Below, in pieces: positions 54,150 to 64,000 of a stretch of DNA of 64,000 bases. This stretch comes from Sipunculus nudus (Eukaryota > Annelida > Sipuncula > Golfingiida > Sipunculidae). Each line of letters opens with the position of its first letter. Position 1 is the stretch's first letter. The position numbers were made by a program, and so were the translations under genes. The stretch lies in the NCBI GenBank assembly GCA_026874595.1, contig CM049309.1, positions 27,593,033 through 27,657,032 on the forward strand. Reading direction: 5' to 3'. The notes under the pieces are model-generated. The model searched no databases. It saw nothing but the letters and a program-made list of their open reading frames with translations, and had not been told where the DNA came from.

Positions 54150-54911
54150 TTAAAGTTATTAACACAAATATTTGCCTTGATAAGCATGTAAATTATATTT
54201 GTAGTTTGGCTTTTTACCACCTGCGTGATATAGCAAGGATAAAGGGTTTCCTAACTCAAGATTCACAAATAACCGTAATTCATGCGTTGATCAGTTCAAG
54301 GATTAACTGTTCCAACTCTTTGCTATGTGGTCTTCCTAGCAAGTTACTGGACCGGCTTCAGAGAGTGCAGAATGCAGCTGCTAGGCTTGTAACTGGTGCC
54401 AAGAAGCGCGACCACATTACACCTATACTTTAAGAACTCCATTGGCTCCCGGTGCGACAGCGCATTGATTTTAAAATTTTATTATTAGCATACAAAGCCA
54501 TAAATGGTCAATCGCCTATTTACATTAGGAACCTCTTAACTTTTTATGTTCCAGTCAGGCAGCTTAGGTCATCTGACCAAGGGCTCTTAGTGATTCCTAA
54601 AGCACGAAGTGAGATGTGTCGTTCGAGAGCTTTCTCAGCTGTGGCACCAAGGTTGTGGAATGAACTTCCGCACTCAATCAGAGCTTCACCATCTTTAGCT
54701 TCTTTTAAAAGAAATCTTAAAACTTACCTTTTTATATTAGCTTTTGGTAGTTCTTAGGAATTAGGGTTTAACTTTTAGCAATCTTTGTTTTAATAGGAAT
54801 CTACATTTTATGTTTTTAGAAAAACTGTGCTTTGTGTCTTGTAAAGCGCTTTTGATAACTATTTTGTTGAATTAGCGCTACATAAATTAAATATATTATT
54901 ATTATTATTAT
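54150..54911 (+). pseudogene. CR1/L2-type LINE, 5'-truncated 3' end
   Basis: About 200 codons of the post-RT region are read in one frame with one TAA at 54431-54433: HALISSRINCSNSLLCGLP, RLQRVQNAAARLVTGAKK, ELHWLPVRQRIDFKILLLAYKAINGQSP and RLWNELPHSIR. The 3' UTR contains GTAAAGCGCTTTTGATAACT and TTAGCGCTACATAAATT, the hairpin tail of the CR1/L2/Rex1 group, and ends in an ATT microsatellite (54893-54911). It starts just after the family-B terminus. It is a dead truncated insertion. Confidence 0.85.
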
Positions 54912-55820
54912 CATAAATCAGTACCAACAATTATTCCCAACTTTGACCATGGTACTTTTTCACCTGTAAGTACATTTATTTAACTTTCACAGCAGGAACT
55001 CAAAAGGAACCCCTGCTGTCACAGATGTAAAGTTATTCTCATGTCCCCCCCCCCCCCCACCACCAAAATGTAGTGCAATGATTGTTATTGCTTGAACTGT
55101 ATTTCTTAAATTGTAAAGCTTTTTCCACTCCAATGTACAAAACTTTTCTTGAAAAAGTAATTCAGGAAATAATCCAGAAGATGCCATATTGTGGTACTGT
55201 AGCATTTTTAAAGAAATTAATTCCCATTTAAATAATTTAATTAAAATATCATTAAATCCATCAGTAGGCATAAATTGATAATATATTAGCCAAATAATGG
55301 TTAATTAAAGGTGCACTTTAGAATTGTGAAATCTGAATAAAGTAATTTATTGTTTTTCAAATTAAAAAAATATATTTTATAAAAAAAAGGGGAAAATAGT
55401 TATATTGCAACTGCATAAATTTTAATCAATAATGAAATTATATACAGAGGTGTTGTAACTCCCGTTCATAATTGCCAAACTGCAACCGGCATAAAGTTCT
55501 TCAAACTGTGGACTGGGAATTTTATTGCAACTGTTTACATTTTATTAAATTGAAAAAAAAATGGTTTAATAAAAAAATAGGATCTAACAAATGTATAAAC
55601 TGCTGAATTGTCAACAGCTTATCAAAAAGCCAATAAATGATCATGGTAATAGTATAGATGTTATATTCACGAACTGCTTTCATGTATCAGTTTCAACATT
55701 ACGAATCACATGGTCAGATCACAAAATATTATTTCCAACAATATCTTCAATCATCTCAACCAACTATGGCCTATATTACCTCTTCCTCTCAGTCTTTATC
55801 TCCATTTGATACCATTTTTT
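54912..55820 (+). repeat. Family B body, resumed after the LINE
   Basis: ATAAATCAGTACCAACAATTATTCCCAACTTTGACCATGG and ACTTTCACAGCAGG correspond to the family-B segment at 51840-51930. A C run lies at 55027-55038. GAGGTGTTGTAACTC near 55446 also occurs inverted near 40388. No gene was found. Confidence 0.5.
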
Positions 55821-57258
55821 TAGCTCAGCTGACTATAAGTCATCTGAGCTATAGTCGTGGTCCATTGTCCGTCGTCCGTCCGTCTGTCTGTCCGTCTGTC
55901 CGTCCGGCCGGATGTCCGTCCGTAAGACTGGCACGTTTCGACACCATTAGACCTACGAATCTGAAATCCGGCATACAGTTAGATGTCCCAAAAATCTCCT
56001 ACCATGCCAAAAATTGGGTCAATAGGACTTCGTTCCTTCGAGATATTAAGGAAAAACCTCATTTTTTTATTACAAATCTATTTTCACACTTCAGGACTGC
56101 CTAATATCAAAACCACTCATCTGGTTTTCTTCATTTTTACCATTAATATATTCCTATATATGGTTCCTATGTACATGCCAGAAATTAAGTCAGTATTATT
56201 TAATTTAAAAAAGTTATGGGCCAAACATAATGGACTTTGTAAAAAAATGAGGAAAGATATTTGGTCACTTAAGACCAAAAGTGTTGAAGGTAGGGACTTT
56301 TTTTCAGTAATAATCAAAATTTAATTGTATACCAAAAATTAGATCAAAATTTGTTAATTTTTTTTAAATATTGGCAAAAATATAAAATTGGTACCTTAAA
56401 TTTTGCCCAAGTTTGACCATGGCACGTTTTTTTCCTGTAACTGCTGTGGATTTAATTTTCAAAGCATGTTTTTGTTACCATTTCAACTGTTAAAACAAAA
56501 AATTTGAAACCAGTTGATCAAAAACTGTAGATTTTATTCAAGTTTTCAAGCACCATGTCACACATTGTTTACATCCAGCTAGTGTTATGCAGTTTACTAG
56601 AGCTCAGCTCCCCAGCTTCAGCTCTAAGTTCCATAAATTTGGCATACAGTTAGATGTCCCCCAAATCCCCTACCATACTAAAAGTTTGGTCACTAGGACT
56701 GCATTCCTTCGAGAAATTAAGAAAAAACTTAATTTTTCCATTAAAGACCTATTGTTACAATTTAAGACTGCCTAATATCAAAACCACTGATCTGACTTTG
56801 TTCATATATAATATACATATTTTTCTATACATTCGCTATGCATATGCCAGAAATGATGTCAGTATTGTGTAATTGTTTAAGTTCTAGGCCCAAACATAAT
56901 GCACTTTGTAAAAAAATCAAGAAATATATTTACTTGACATGAGAATTGCTGAAGGTAGAGATTTTTTGCCAGGGATATAACATTATTTAATCAACATTCA
57001 ATTGTATTCCCAAAATTAGTTCTGAATTTTTCAAATTTTATAAGTTATTAGCATAAATATAAAATTAGTACCTTAAATTTGTTTGACTTAGAACTCATGG
57101 TTGTATCAGTTTGTTACATGACACTGGCTAAATAATCAAAATTTATATTGCTGGTCCTTTATTTCAATTAAAAAAATTAAACATTCCCAACTCCAGTTTG
57201 CTCCTGGTATAATATATTGGGTGTTTTGATCCTTGGATTAATTTTAACACATGTATTA
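55821..57258 (+). mobile_element. Helitron-like element, family B, copy 2, cut by the L1-like element
   Basis: It starts TAGCTCAGCTGACTATAAGTC at 55821 with (CCGTCTGT)n at 55870-55920. The body has two related blocks (AGATGTCCC(A/C)(A/C)AAATC(T/C)CCTACCAT at about 55981 and 56651, roughly 670 bp apart). It stops at 57258 where the poly(A) end of the minus-strand LINE begins; its own 3' terminus is not in the window. Confidence 0.7.
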
Positions 57259-57637
57259 TTTTTTTTAACAGTTTATTTACATTTCTTATTATACAACAAA
57301 AGATACATCGAACATAAACTCATACATACATAGAATCTCATTCTGATCCAGATTAACCTGTTGATACTTATTCTTATTTTACAGTTCTGATTATTTCAAA
57401 AATAATACCTGCCTCAACTCTGAATACAATTAAGACAGAAATATATTACACAATACAAACATAAAACTAATTATGACAAAGCATCATCACAACAGACAAC
57501 ATTAATACAGGACAACAAAACAGGATAATATTTATGAAGACAGTAACGTCTACTTCATATTATAACATATTATTATGACAGAGGAATACTTCTAAATCTA
57601 ACCTTTTCATTTACAATATTTACATCATAAGGTAATT

Positions 57638-58540
57638 TCACATTTCGAGAGGCAATAGCAGGCTCCATTTCCGTAAATGTAGTTCTAACTTTTGTTTTTC
57701 TTCTGCTATAAGATATTCTTCTTTCTGAAGGGATTTGACTCTAGATTTAAATTTTAAGAATAAGGTATTCATGCTCATACAAACTTTTTCTATATACAAT
57801 GTCAATTCGTACAATAAAATGATTGTATTTTCTAGAGAATTTTTATTATTTACTGGTAATATTCCAAACATAATTATACTTTCAGACATTGTTGGGATAT
57901 TTATATTACTACTTTGGGGCCATTCAGAGATTCTAAAATACAAATTCTTTGCAACCATGCAATGATAAAACAGATGATTAGGTGTGTCTGTATACAGGAA
58001 ACAATTATCACACCTACTACAATCAGACAGTTTCCATTTATACAAGATACTCTTCACTGGTAGATAATTATTCATTATTTTGTACTGAAACTCCCTCATA
58101 TACCTATCAATTGTGATAAGATATATTGCAGAAAATTGCTGATCTCTCTCTGATTCAGTATTTTTAATGCCAGTATCTAACATTTTTCTATACTCAAACA
58201 TATCATCAATCAATTTCTTATATAAAACTTGCTAGTCATCTGATTAATAAAATATGGTGTATTGTTAATCAGTACCGTAGTCTCACAATCATTAGGAAAT
58301 TCTATTTCACTGACACAATCGAGTCTCTGCAACTCTTTCCCTACTGAGGCAATAACTGATTTAAGTTGTAACATATCCAGAGGTGTTAGTTTACAAGAAA
58401 TCATTGTCATTTTTAAAGGAACCATCATGATTTAACAAATCTTTAACATAATAAATGCCTTTTAATGAAATATTTTTATAATAAATTGTTCTATTATTTA
58501 CTTTGAATAAAGAATTGTTCCATATTGTTTGATGTCCCGG
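57638..58540 (-). pseudogene. L1-like ORF2 C-terminal region
   Basis: Three minus-strand frames read through this region. The last (58213-57638) has CSRCDNCFLYTDTPNHLFYHC, the Cys/His motif near the C-terminus of L1-type ORF2, preceded by an YLITIDRYMREFQYKIMNNYLP segment. The upstream frames (58428-58210 and 58540-58391) show WNNSLFKVNNRTIYYKN and are offset, so at least two indels exist. It joins the RT part at 61093 once the inserted element is removed. Confidence 0.7.
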
Positions 58541-59079
58541 CTGTAGATTTTCCGAAAAATTTCTGTATGTCAATTAAATTTCCACGGATTTCCGCGGAAA
58601 ACTTCGGAATTCCATGGATTTCCGCAGTTTTCCACGGATTTCATGCATTTGTGGAAGATTTCCGAAGATTTTTATCCACACTTTTCCGAACACTTCGGAA
58701 AAGTGTGGAAATAAATCCACATTTTTCCGAAAGTGCGGCAAATTTCCACTGATTTCCACAAAATTCTAGGACTTAGAAAATTTTTGGCTGTGAAAAGGCT
58801 TTCTGGACATAGAAATTTTACTTGGACATGGAGATGTACTGGGCCTGAAGGGAAAAATGCTAAGTCCAGCTACATGTTAAAAACTATAAAAAAAATATAA
58901 TATACTTCATTCTTTATAGAGATATGGCATCCAACATACCAATATGTTTAGAAAAGCATCAAGAATACAAATATAGAAAAATATTTCCTGTTCAAATCAA
59001 TTTTGTGATAGAGGTACTGTGTATTATAATTTGTTCATATGTATAATTTTCCTGCACACACACACATGCACACACTCAT

Positions 59080-59080
59080 A

Positions 59081-59149
<69 letters not shown>
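59080..59149. repeat. (TA)n microsatellite
   Basis: About 35 TA dinucleotides with one TTTA interruption near 59120, preceded by a CACACA stretch at 59056. Confidence 0.95.
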
Positions 59150-59152
<3 letters not shown>

Positions 59153-60699
59153 GCTGGATAAAAAATTTAATAATGTTTTGAAAGATAAATGTATCACATA
59201 TATATTTCTCTCTGATGAATTTTTTTCAAGTGTCTTGATTTAACCTGAGATTAAGTGTTCACCAGCTCCCCTTGAAACTAAAAAACAGCTCATTAAAATT
59301 AATAGGTATTAATTATATATAATGTACTAAAAGATCCATGTGTTACAAGGCATGTACATGCACCCTGGGCAGAAGCCAGCTGCAGCTGTACTATGTCATT
59401 GTCAAGTACTGTCATCCAGCCATCTCGACCTTGCAAGGCCAGTCCCCTGCATCTCAGGTTACAGGAAGCAGTGTATCAAGACGCTTACAGTGCATAAATG
59501 CAGGGTCAGTTCAAATGGAGTGGTTAACGGTCAGGAGGAATGAAGAGAACACAACTCATGTAAGCATATCCACCTTCAAAATATGTGAACAGAATATGCA
59601 AAATATCCTGTTAATTTACTTGTCTGAGGATGAGCACTAATGGGTACTGTTTATATGTGTATAGACTTTGATGGCCTATAACACTGGGTATTTCCTCAAG
59701 TGTATTTTCAGAATCATCATGCCTAATCCTTACTTATTATAAAATACATTTTTTAACCATAAAAGTATTGTTATTGAAAATTTGATGATGCAAAGAGTCA
59801 TTCAACAGACTGAACTGGTATTCTGAAATATCCTTAAAAAGCTTAAATATGGTAAAGATCTTTCTATTAACAACCAAAATATCCTTTTTATTTCTGAATA
59901 GGATACATCTTTCAATTTAGATCAGCAATATGCATTTTCTTGCCATATATGACACCACTGTTATGTATTTATTTGGGGCATTTGTTGTTATGGCCTAAAA
60001 AGAATATTTTTTAAATTGTTTACAAACCATGTGCATCCATATTTATTCATTATTTATGAGTTTTATTTGTGCAGAAATTTTTAAAGTGTTATTTAATGTT
60101 GCCTTAAGAGTTGGAATTACCAGCAAATCTTGGAAAAAGATACATAAAAAACATAATGCACTGTTTGTCAATAGAAAATTTTCAGTGTTTCTGATTAATT
60201 TGCAGTTTACACTTAATTGCCTTTCTTGCAGTTTTAAAGTTGTAGTACTTAAAGATCTTATAGAAAAATTCCATGTCTGAAAATATACTTTTTTTTACTA
60301 TGAAAGAGGTCTTAAAAAATTACACAATATGATGTTTCTTGCAAGATCACTAAATTATTTTTTTTTTCTTTCCAGTTAAAATCACCAGGATATTTGATAG
60401 GTCCACCAAAGCATATATGAGACACAAGTTGAGTGACTGATTGAAGCCATTGTAAAGAAAACAAAACAAACCAATATTTATTATAACTTTTTCAATAAAT
60501 AATCAGTTTACTTCTTTTAGTGTTTTTTATTTTAACATCTATAAGCAGATGCAGGTGTGGCAATACTCTAATTCAAGAAGAGAAGGAAGGCAACGTTCTC
60601 AAAATATAGCTGATTGTTATGTTTATTCAGAAAATTAGAATTTTTACAATTTCAGAAAAATATTGCCACAGAAATTCATTTACTAAAGGAAACCTTCAA

Positions 60700-60985
60700 G
60701 AAAGAGTGCGGAAGCTGCAAAAAACATCTATGGAAACTGTTGAAGAAATCTGCGGAAAAGTGCGGAAGAAATCCTCGGAAAAGTGCGGAAACTGCGGCAG
60801 AAATCTACGGAAAAGTGCGGAAACTGCAGCAGAATTCAGCGGAAAAGTGCGGAAACTACAGCAGAAATCCGCGGAAAAGTGCGGAAACTGCGGCAGAAAT
60901 CCGCGGAAAAGTGCGGAATCTACGGCAGAAATCCGCGGAAAAGTGCGGAATCTACGGCAAAAATCCGAAGATTTAGGATTTGGTG
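60700..60985 (+). repeat. 32-bp tandem units, GCGGAAAAGTGCGGAA
   Basis: About eight units of the form TGCGGAAACTGCGGCAGAAATCCGCGGAAAAG, with a period of 31-33 bp. ATCCGCGGAA and CGGAAAAGTGCGGAA are the constant parts. The overlapping ORFs repeating EKCGNCGRNPRKSAE are artefacts. It forms the right subterminal array of the TIR element. Confidence 0.9.
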
Positions 60986-61092
60986 CTTTTTCCGAAGAAT
61001 TTTATAAATCTTCGAAAAAATGCCGCAGTCCCAATACTCGGAAATCCGTGGAAATCCGTGGATATTTTGCGGTTTCTTCGGAAAATCTACAG

Positions 61093-61553
61093 CCGGGGTA
61101 ACACTTCGTTTTTATTAGTAGGTTTACTTTTAAACAGTTCTGCCCAGGTTAATAAGCAGTTTTTATAGAAGTTTGGTAAGGACTGTGGTATTGCATCCTT
61201 ACTGAAATTTGATCTTATATATGATACACCTCCAATTTTTTCTAAATGTTTGATTACCATCTGCGTCCATGGTTTTCTTTCACCTGTAATTAATCGTTTA
61301 ACCCATGAAATTTGTTGAACTTTTAGCATTGTTTTTACATCTGGCAATTTAAGGCCACCTTTATTATATGGACCTATTGCTGTTTTATATTTTATTTTTG
61401 CTTTTTATCGTTCCAAATAAAACTATTGACTGTAGACTGTATATTTTTAACAAAATTTTCAGGTGACTCGCACATATTAGTTGCATATAGAATAGATGAG
61501 ATAATATGTGTCCGAACAACTTCAATTCTACCATATACAGTCAATGAACGACT
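61093..61553 (-). pseudogene. L1-like ORF2 post-RT region
   Basis: The minus strand from 61347 reads MPDVKTMLKVQQISWVKRLI, then SYIRSNFSKDAIPQSLPNFYKNCLLTWAELFK, typical of the thumb-to-C-terminal part of L1-type ORF2. About 60 codons between this and the RT ORF (61350-61553) are in another frame. The frame is broken at 61093 by the inserted element. Confidence 0.7.
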
Positions 61554-63269
61554 TCACCACATATTCAGTAGTGTACATATTTTCTCTTTGAGCTTAGTAA
61601 AGTTTTGTTCTGCTACAATGTCTGCATCATAAGAGAAGTGAATACCCAATATCCGTATAGTACTAACCATCAAGTTTATCCATTTACAATCGATTGGCTT
61701 GTCTCGTCTAGTTTTATGCCTACCAAGCCAAGCAGCTTCTGACTTTTCATAATTTACTTTGAGAGAGGAAATTCTAGAAAATGAGTTTAATACATTTATT
61801 AATTCATTAAAAGAATTAATATCATGCAAGAAAAATGTTGAGTCATCTGCAAACATAGATAATCTATGTTCTATATTGAATAATTTAATCCCCGTGATTT
61901 TAACATTAGAACGGACTTTTTGTGCCAATATCTCTATAACCAGTAAAAATAAGTAGCATGCCATGGGGTCTCCTTGCCGGGTACCTCTTTCTAAAAGGAA
62001 ATATCTTGTAGTTAAAACGTTATTTATCACTGCACTTTCTAGTTTGTTGTACATCACTTTAATCGATGTAATAAACTGCTTACCAAATCCATAATGTTTC
62101 AGAACTCTGAACATAAATGTATGATCAATACTGTCAAAAGCAGAAGCAAAATCAGCAGCAAACATTATTCCCGGTAATTTTTTTTGTCTACAATAAAACA
62201 TTATATCATTTATTAACCGTATAGGTTCTCCAATGAAACGTCCCTGTAGGAAAGCACTTTGTTCTTGAGATATTATTGTAGGAAGGACTTTTTTTAATCT
62301 AGTAACTAATACTTTACTCAGTATTTTACAGTCCACATTTATTAAACTTATGGGACGCCATGATTTAAAAAATCTTGAATCTTTCCCAGGTTTCTCTATT
62401 AAGGTTATTATTGCTTGCTTTTGACTTGGGGTTAATTGACCTGTGTCATAATTATTATTCAAACAATCTACTAAATCCTTTCCTAAATCAGGAAAGAAAC
62501 ATTCATAAAATTCTTTACTTAATCCATCATTCCCTGGAGATTTATTTGAAGACATTGTTTTCACCGCTTGGAATGCTTCATTATATGATATCAGACCTTC
62601 ACAAACTAAAATTTGTTCCTCAAATAACTTTGGAACATCTAAATTATGTAAATATTTTTCACATTCATCATTTGAAACTATTATTGATTTTGTGAATTGT
62701 TTTTTGTAAAATAATTCTAATTGGGTGAGAATTTCATGTGGAGACACTACTTCTTTGTCCCCAATAAGTAATTTTTTAACACATGACTTACGTTTATTAC
62801 TTTTCTCCAATCTCAAGAAATAGGAAGAGTTTCTTTCCCCATATTCTCTCCACTGTGCCCGTGACCTAATAATTAACCCTTCTGTTACAAGGTTATAGTA
62901 GATTTCTAATTTTTCTTTAGTTTCTTGATATTCTTTTAAAATTGTTTCTTCCTGTTCTTTTTGGGATAATTTAAATTCGAGCTCATCAAGTTTTTTCTCA
63001 AGAATCTGTCTATCACACTTTCTCTTACGTGCTCTGACCTTTGAATATTCAATAGCTGTTTCCCTTATTTTATATTTTATATACTCCCAACGAGAAGCTG
63101 GGTCTAAATTTAATATCTCGGCTTTCCATATTTTGATATTACTTTTCATTTCTTTCACAAACATATTATCCCGCAATAGAGAATTATTAAATTTCCATAG
63201 ACCTGGTCCATATTTATTTTCTTCTGTAACTCCTAATTTCATTGTTATAGCTGAATGGTCTGTGTCCAC
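61554..63269 (-). pseudogene. L1-like ORF2 reverse transcriptase
   Basis: A 571-codon ORF begins in the endonuclease end (DTDHSAITMKL, the SDH-like motif reading TDH) and a Lys/Glu-rich linker. RT motifs are SSNKSPGNDGLSKEFYECF, SWRPISLINVDCKILSKVL, QSAFLQGRFIGEPIRL, FAADFASAFDSIDH, RGTRQGDPMACYLF and catalytic FADD (MFADDSTFFL). KVNYEKSEAAWLG follows. These are typical of the L1/Tx1 clade. It overlaps the endonuclease ORF by 56 bp in another frame, so one indel separates them near 63240. The catalytic residues are intact. Confidence 0.88.
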
Positions 63270-63981
63270 ATGCAGACACGTATATGTCAGCAGATTTAAT
63301 ATATGCTTGTATGTCGTTAGAAACTAAAAAATAATCCAGCCTTTGTTGTATTAATGGGAAGAATCTTCTCCAGGTATTCCTCTTAACTTCTGAGTTTCGC
63401 AACCGCCAAATATCTACTAAATCATGATCAACAATAACTGAGTTTATCTTTTCTATTGACCTTTTCTTCAGAGAAGAATTACCTCCATCTGCATCTATCG
63501 AACTTAAGCAGACATTGAAGTCCCCTCCAATTATCAATTTAACATCTTGATCTTGAATAGTTTGTTGGATGAGATGGTTAAGTTTTTCAAAAAAGATAAT
63601 TTGTTCAAATTCAGTATTTGGTGCATAAATATTACATAATAAAAACAAATATCCTTGTATTTGACACTTTAGAAGAATATATCTGCCATCTGCGTCAACT
63701 ACAATGTCTAGAATTTTATAGTCTGTCTCTTCCCCGATTAATACAATAACACCTCTACTGTGATTTGTACCATGTGGAAAATATACATGTCCTCTCCATT
63801 GCTTGGACCAGGTGTTGACATTGTCTAAGGCGCTATGTGTCTCTTGAACAAAACCAACCCCATTAGAACATCCTTGCTTGTAAAACCAATTAAAAATTTT
63901 TCTTCTTTTCTCATAGTTTCTCATTCCTCTCACATTTAATGAAATTATAAGACAATAATCCGCTTTACCAGGTACTCCCAT
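63214..63981 (-). pseudogene. L1-like ORF2 APE endonuclease
   Basis: From the ATG at 63981 the frame gives LIISLNVRGMRNYEKRR, VGFVQETHS, GRYILLKCQIQGYLFLLCNIYAPN, IIGGDFNVCLSS and RLDYFLVSN. This is the full order of APE motifs up to the last His-containing one, which lies in the neighbouring frame. It nicks target DNA to prime reverse transcription. The first Met is close to the first conserved motif, as expected for ORF2. ORF1 would lie beyond 64000. Confidence 0.85.
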
Positions 63982-64000
63982 TGTTGTTTTTCACATTCTA

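Larger units (their letters stand above)
58541..61092. mobile_element. TIR DNA element with subterminal TTCCGCGGAA arrays
   Basis: CTGTAGATTTTCCGAA (58541-58556) is repeated inverted at 61077-61092, and both ends are flanked by CCGG (58537-58540, 61093-61096), consistent with a 4-bp target duplication. About 200 bp inside the left end, and about 400 bp inside the right, consist of degenerate GGATTTCCGCGGAAAA or AAAGTGCGGAA words in inverted arrangement. The interior holds a (TA)n tract at 59080-59149 and small ORFs (59338-59640, 60029-60280) without recognisable domains. No transposase was seen, so it is non-autonomous; the superfamily is unknown. Confidence 0.8.
57259..64000 (-). mobile_element. 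L1/Tx1-like LINE, minus strand, interrupted by a DNA element
   Basis: The minus strand carries an APE endonuclease (63214-63981), RT (61554-63269), post-RT region (61087-61553) and the C-terminal Cys/His region (57638-58540). An AATAAA (57272-57277 inverted) and eight A (57259-57266) form the 3' end. ORF1 would be beyond the window. The element is inserted in family-B copy 2 and is itself split by 58541-61092. Confidence 0.85.

Noticed and set aside
59338-59640. 100-residue plus-strand ORF inside the TIR element
   Set aside because: No recognisable domain or homologous motif; the length is expected by chance.
60614-61101. 120- to 160-residue ORFs rich in EKCGNCGRNPRKSAE
   Set aside because: They are translations of the 32-bp subterminal repeat of the TIR element, with similar text in several frames.
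1-64000. Host protein-coding exons or tRNA/rRNA genes
   Set aside because: No multi-exon ORF chain with plausible splice sites, tRNA cloverleaf or rRNA segment was recognised; a computed search (tRNAscan, protein alignment) could still find small ones.

Overview
This is repeat-dominated eukaryotic DNA, most likely from a marine mollusc or another lophotrochozoan. That guess rests on the Gag types, on the Helitron-like tandem-repeat elements opening with a TAGCTCAGCTGACT hairpin, and on the density of nested retroelements. No host gene with recognisable exons was found. Nearly every interpretable base belongs to a transposable element, a satellite or a low-complexity tract, and most element ORFs carry stops or frameshifts.

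Layout, left half. 1-770 holds CATATA-rich repeats and a duplicated block. From about 860 to 6242 a minus-strand Jockey-type non-LTR retrotransposon (element 1) is followed upstream by about 250-bp 5' monomers. A young Ty3/Gypsy element (Gypsy-1, plus strand, 6243-14891) is inserted in those monomers. It has near-identical 1.14-kb LTRs, a 4-bp ATAT target duplication, a tRNA-Leu primer site and an unusual first ORF encoding an SGNH-type hydrolase ahead of gag-pol. The monomers resume at 14892-15868. A 4.9-kb Helitron-like element of family A (15869-20785) follows, with about 336-bp tandem units and a nested second Helitron-like element of family D (19431-20603). A second Jockey-type element (element 2, minus, about 21578-28363) is split in its endonuclease domain by a third Helitron-like element, family C (23812-25752). 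A chromodomain Gypsy (Gypsy-2, minus, 28364-35468) abuts it and shows a textbook A AAA AAC frameshift site at the gag/pol junction.

Layout, right half. 35560-37905 is a TIR-bounded DNA element. 38330-39900 is a degenerate Helitron-like repeat region (family E). 40430-41023 is the 5' end of an LTR element with a tRNA-Pro primer site. 41121-41945 is an orphan L1-type ORF1. An array of about 195-bp satellite units (43190-45689, resuming at 47578-47633) is interrupted by a second family-A copy and then by an LTR (47634-48089). 48640-49560 is an L1-type RT fragment. 49800-57258 is a mosaic of family-B Helitron-like sequence with several 3' termini in series and a 5'-truncated CR1/L2 fragment (54150-54911). 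57259-64000 is a minus-strand L1/Tx1-like ORF2 interrupted by a 2.55-kb TIR element (58541-61092).

The parts do not form a pathway. The window is a stratified record of insertions in which several pre-insertion sites can still be read. The two points that stand out are the SGNH hydrolase ORF carried by Gypsy-1, and a 14-bp palindrome (AGGTGGCGCCACCT and its near variants) present in the tandem units of four Helitron-like families that otherwise look unrelated.
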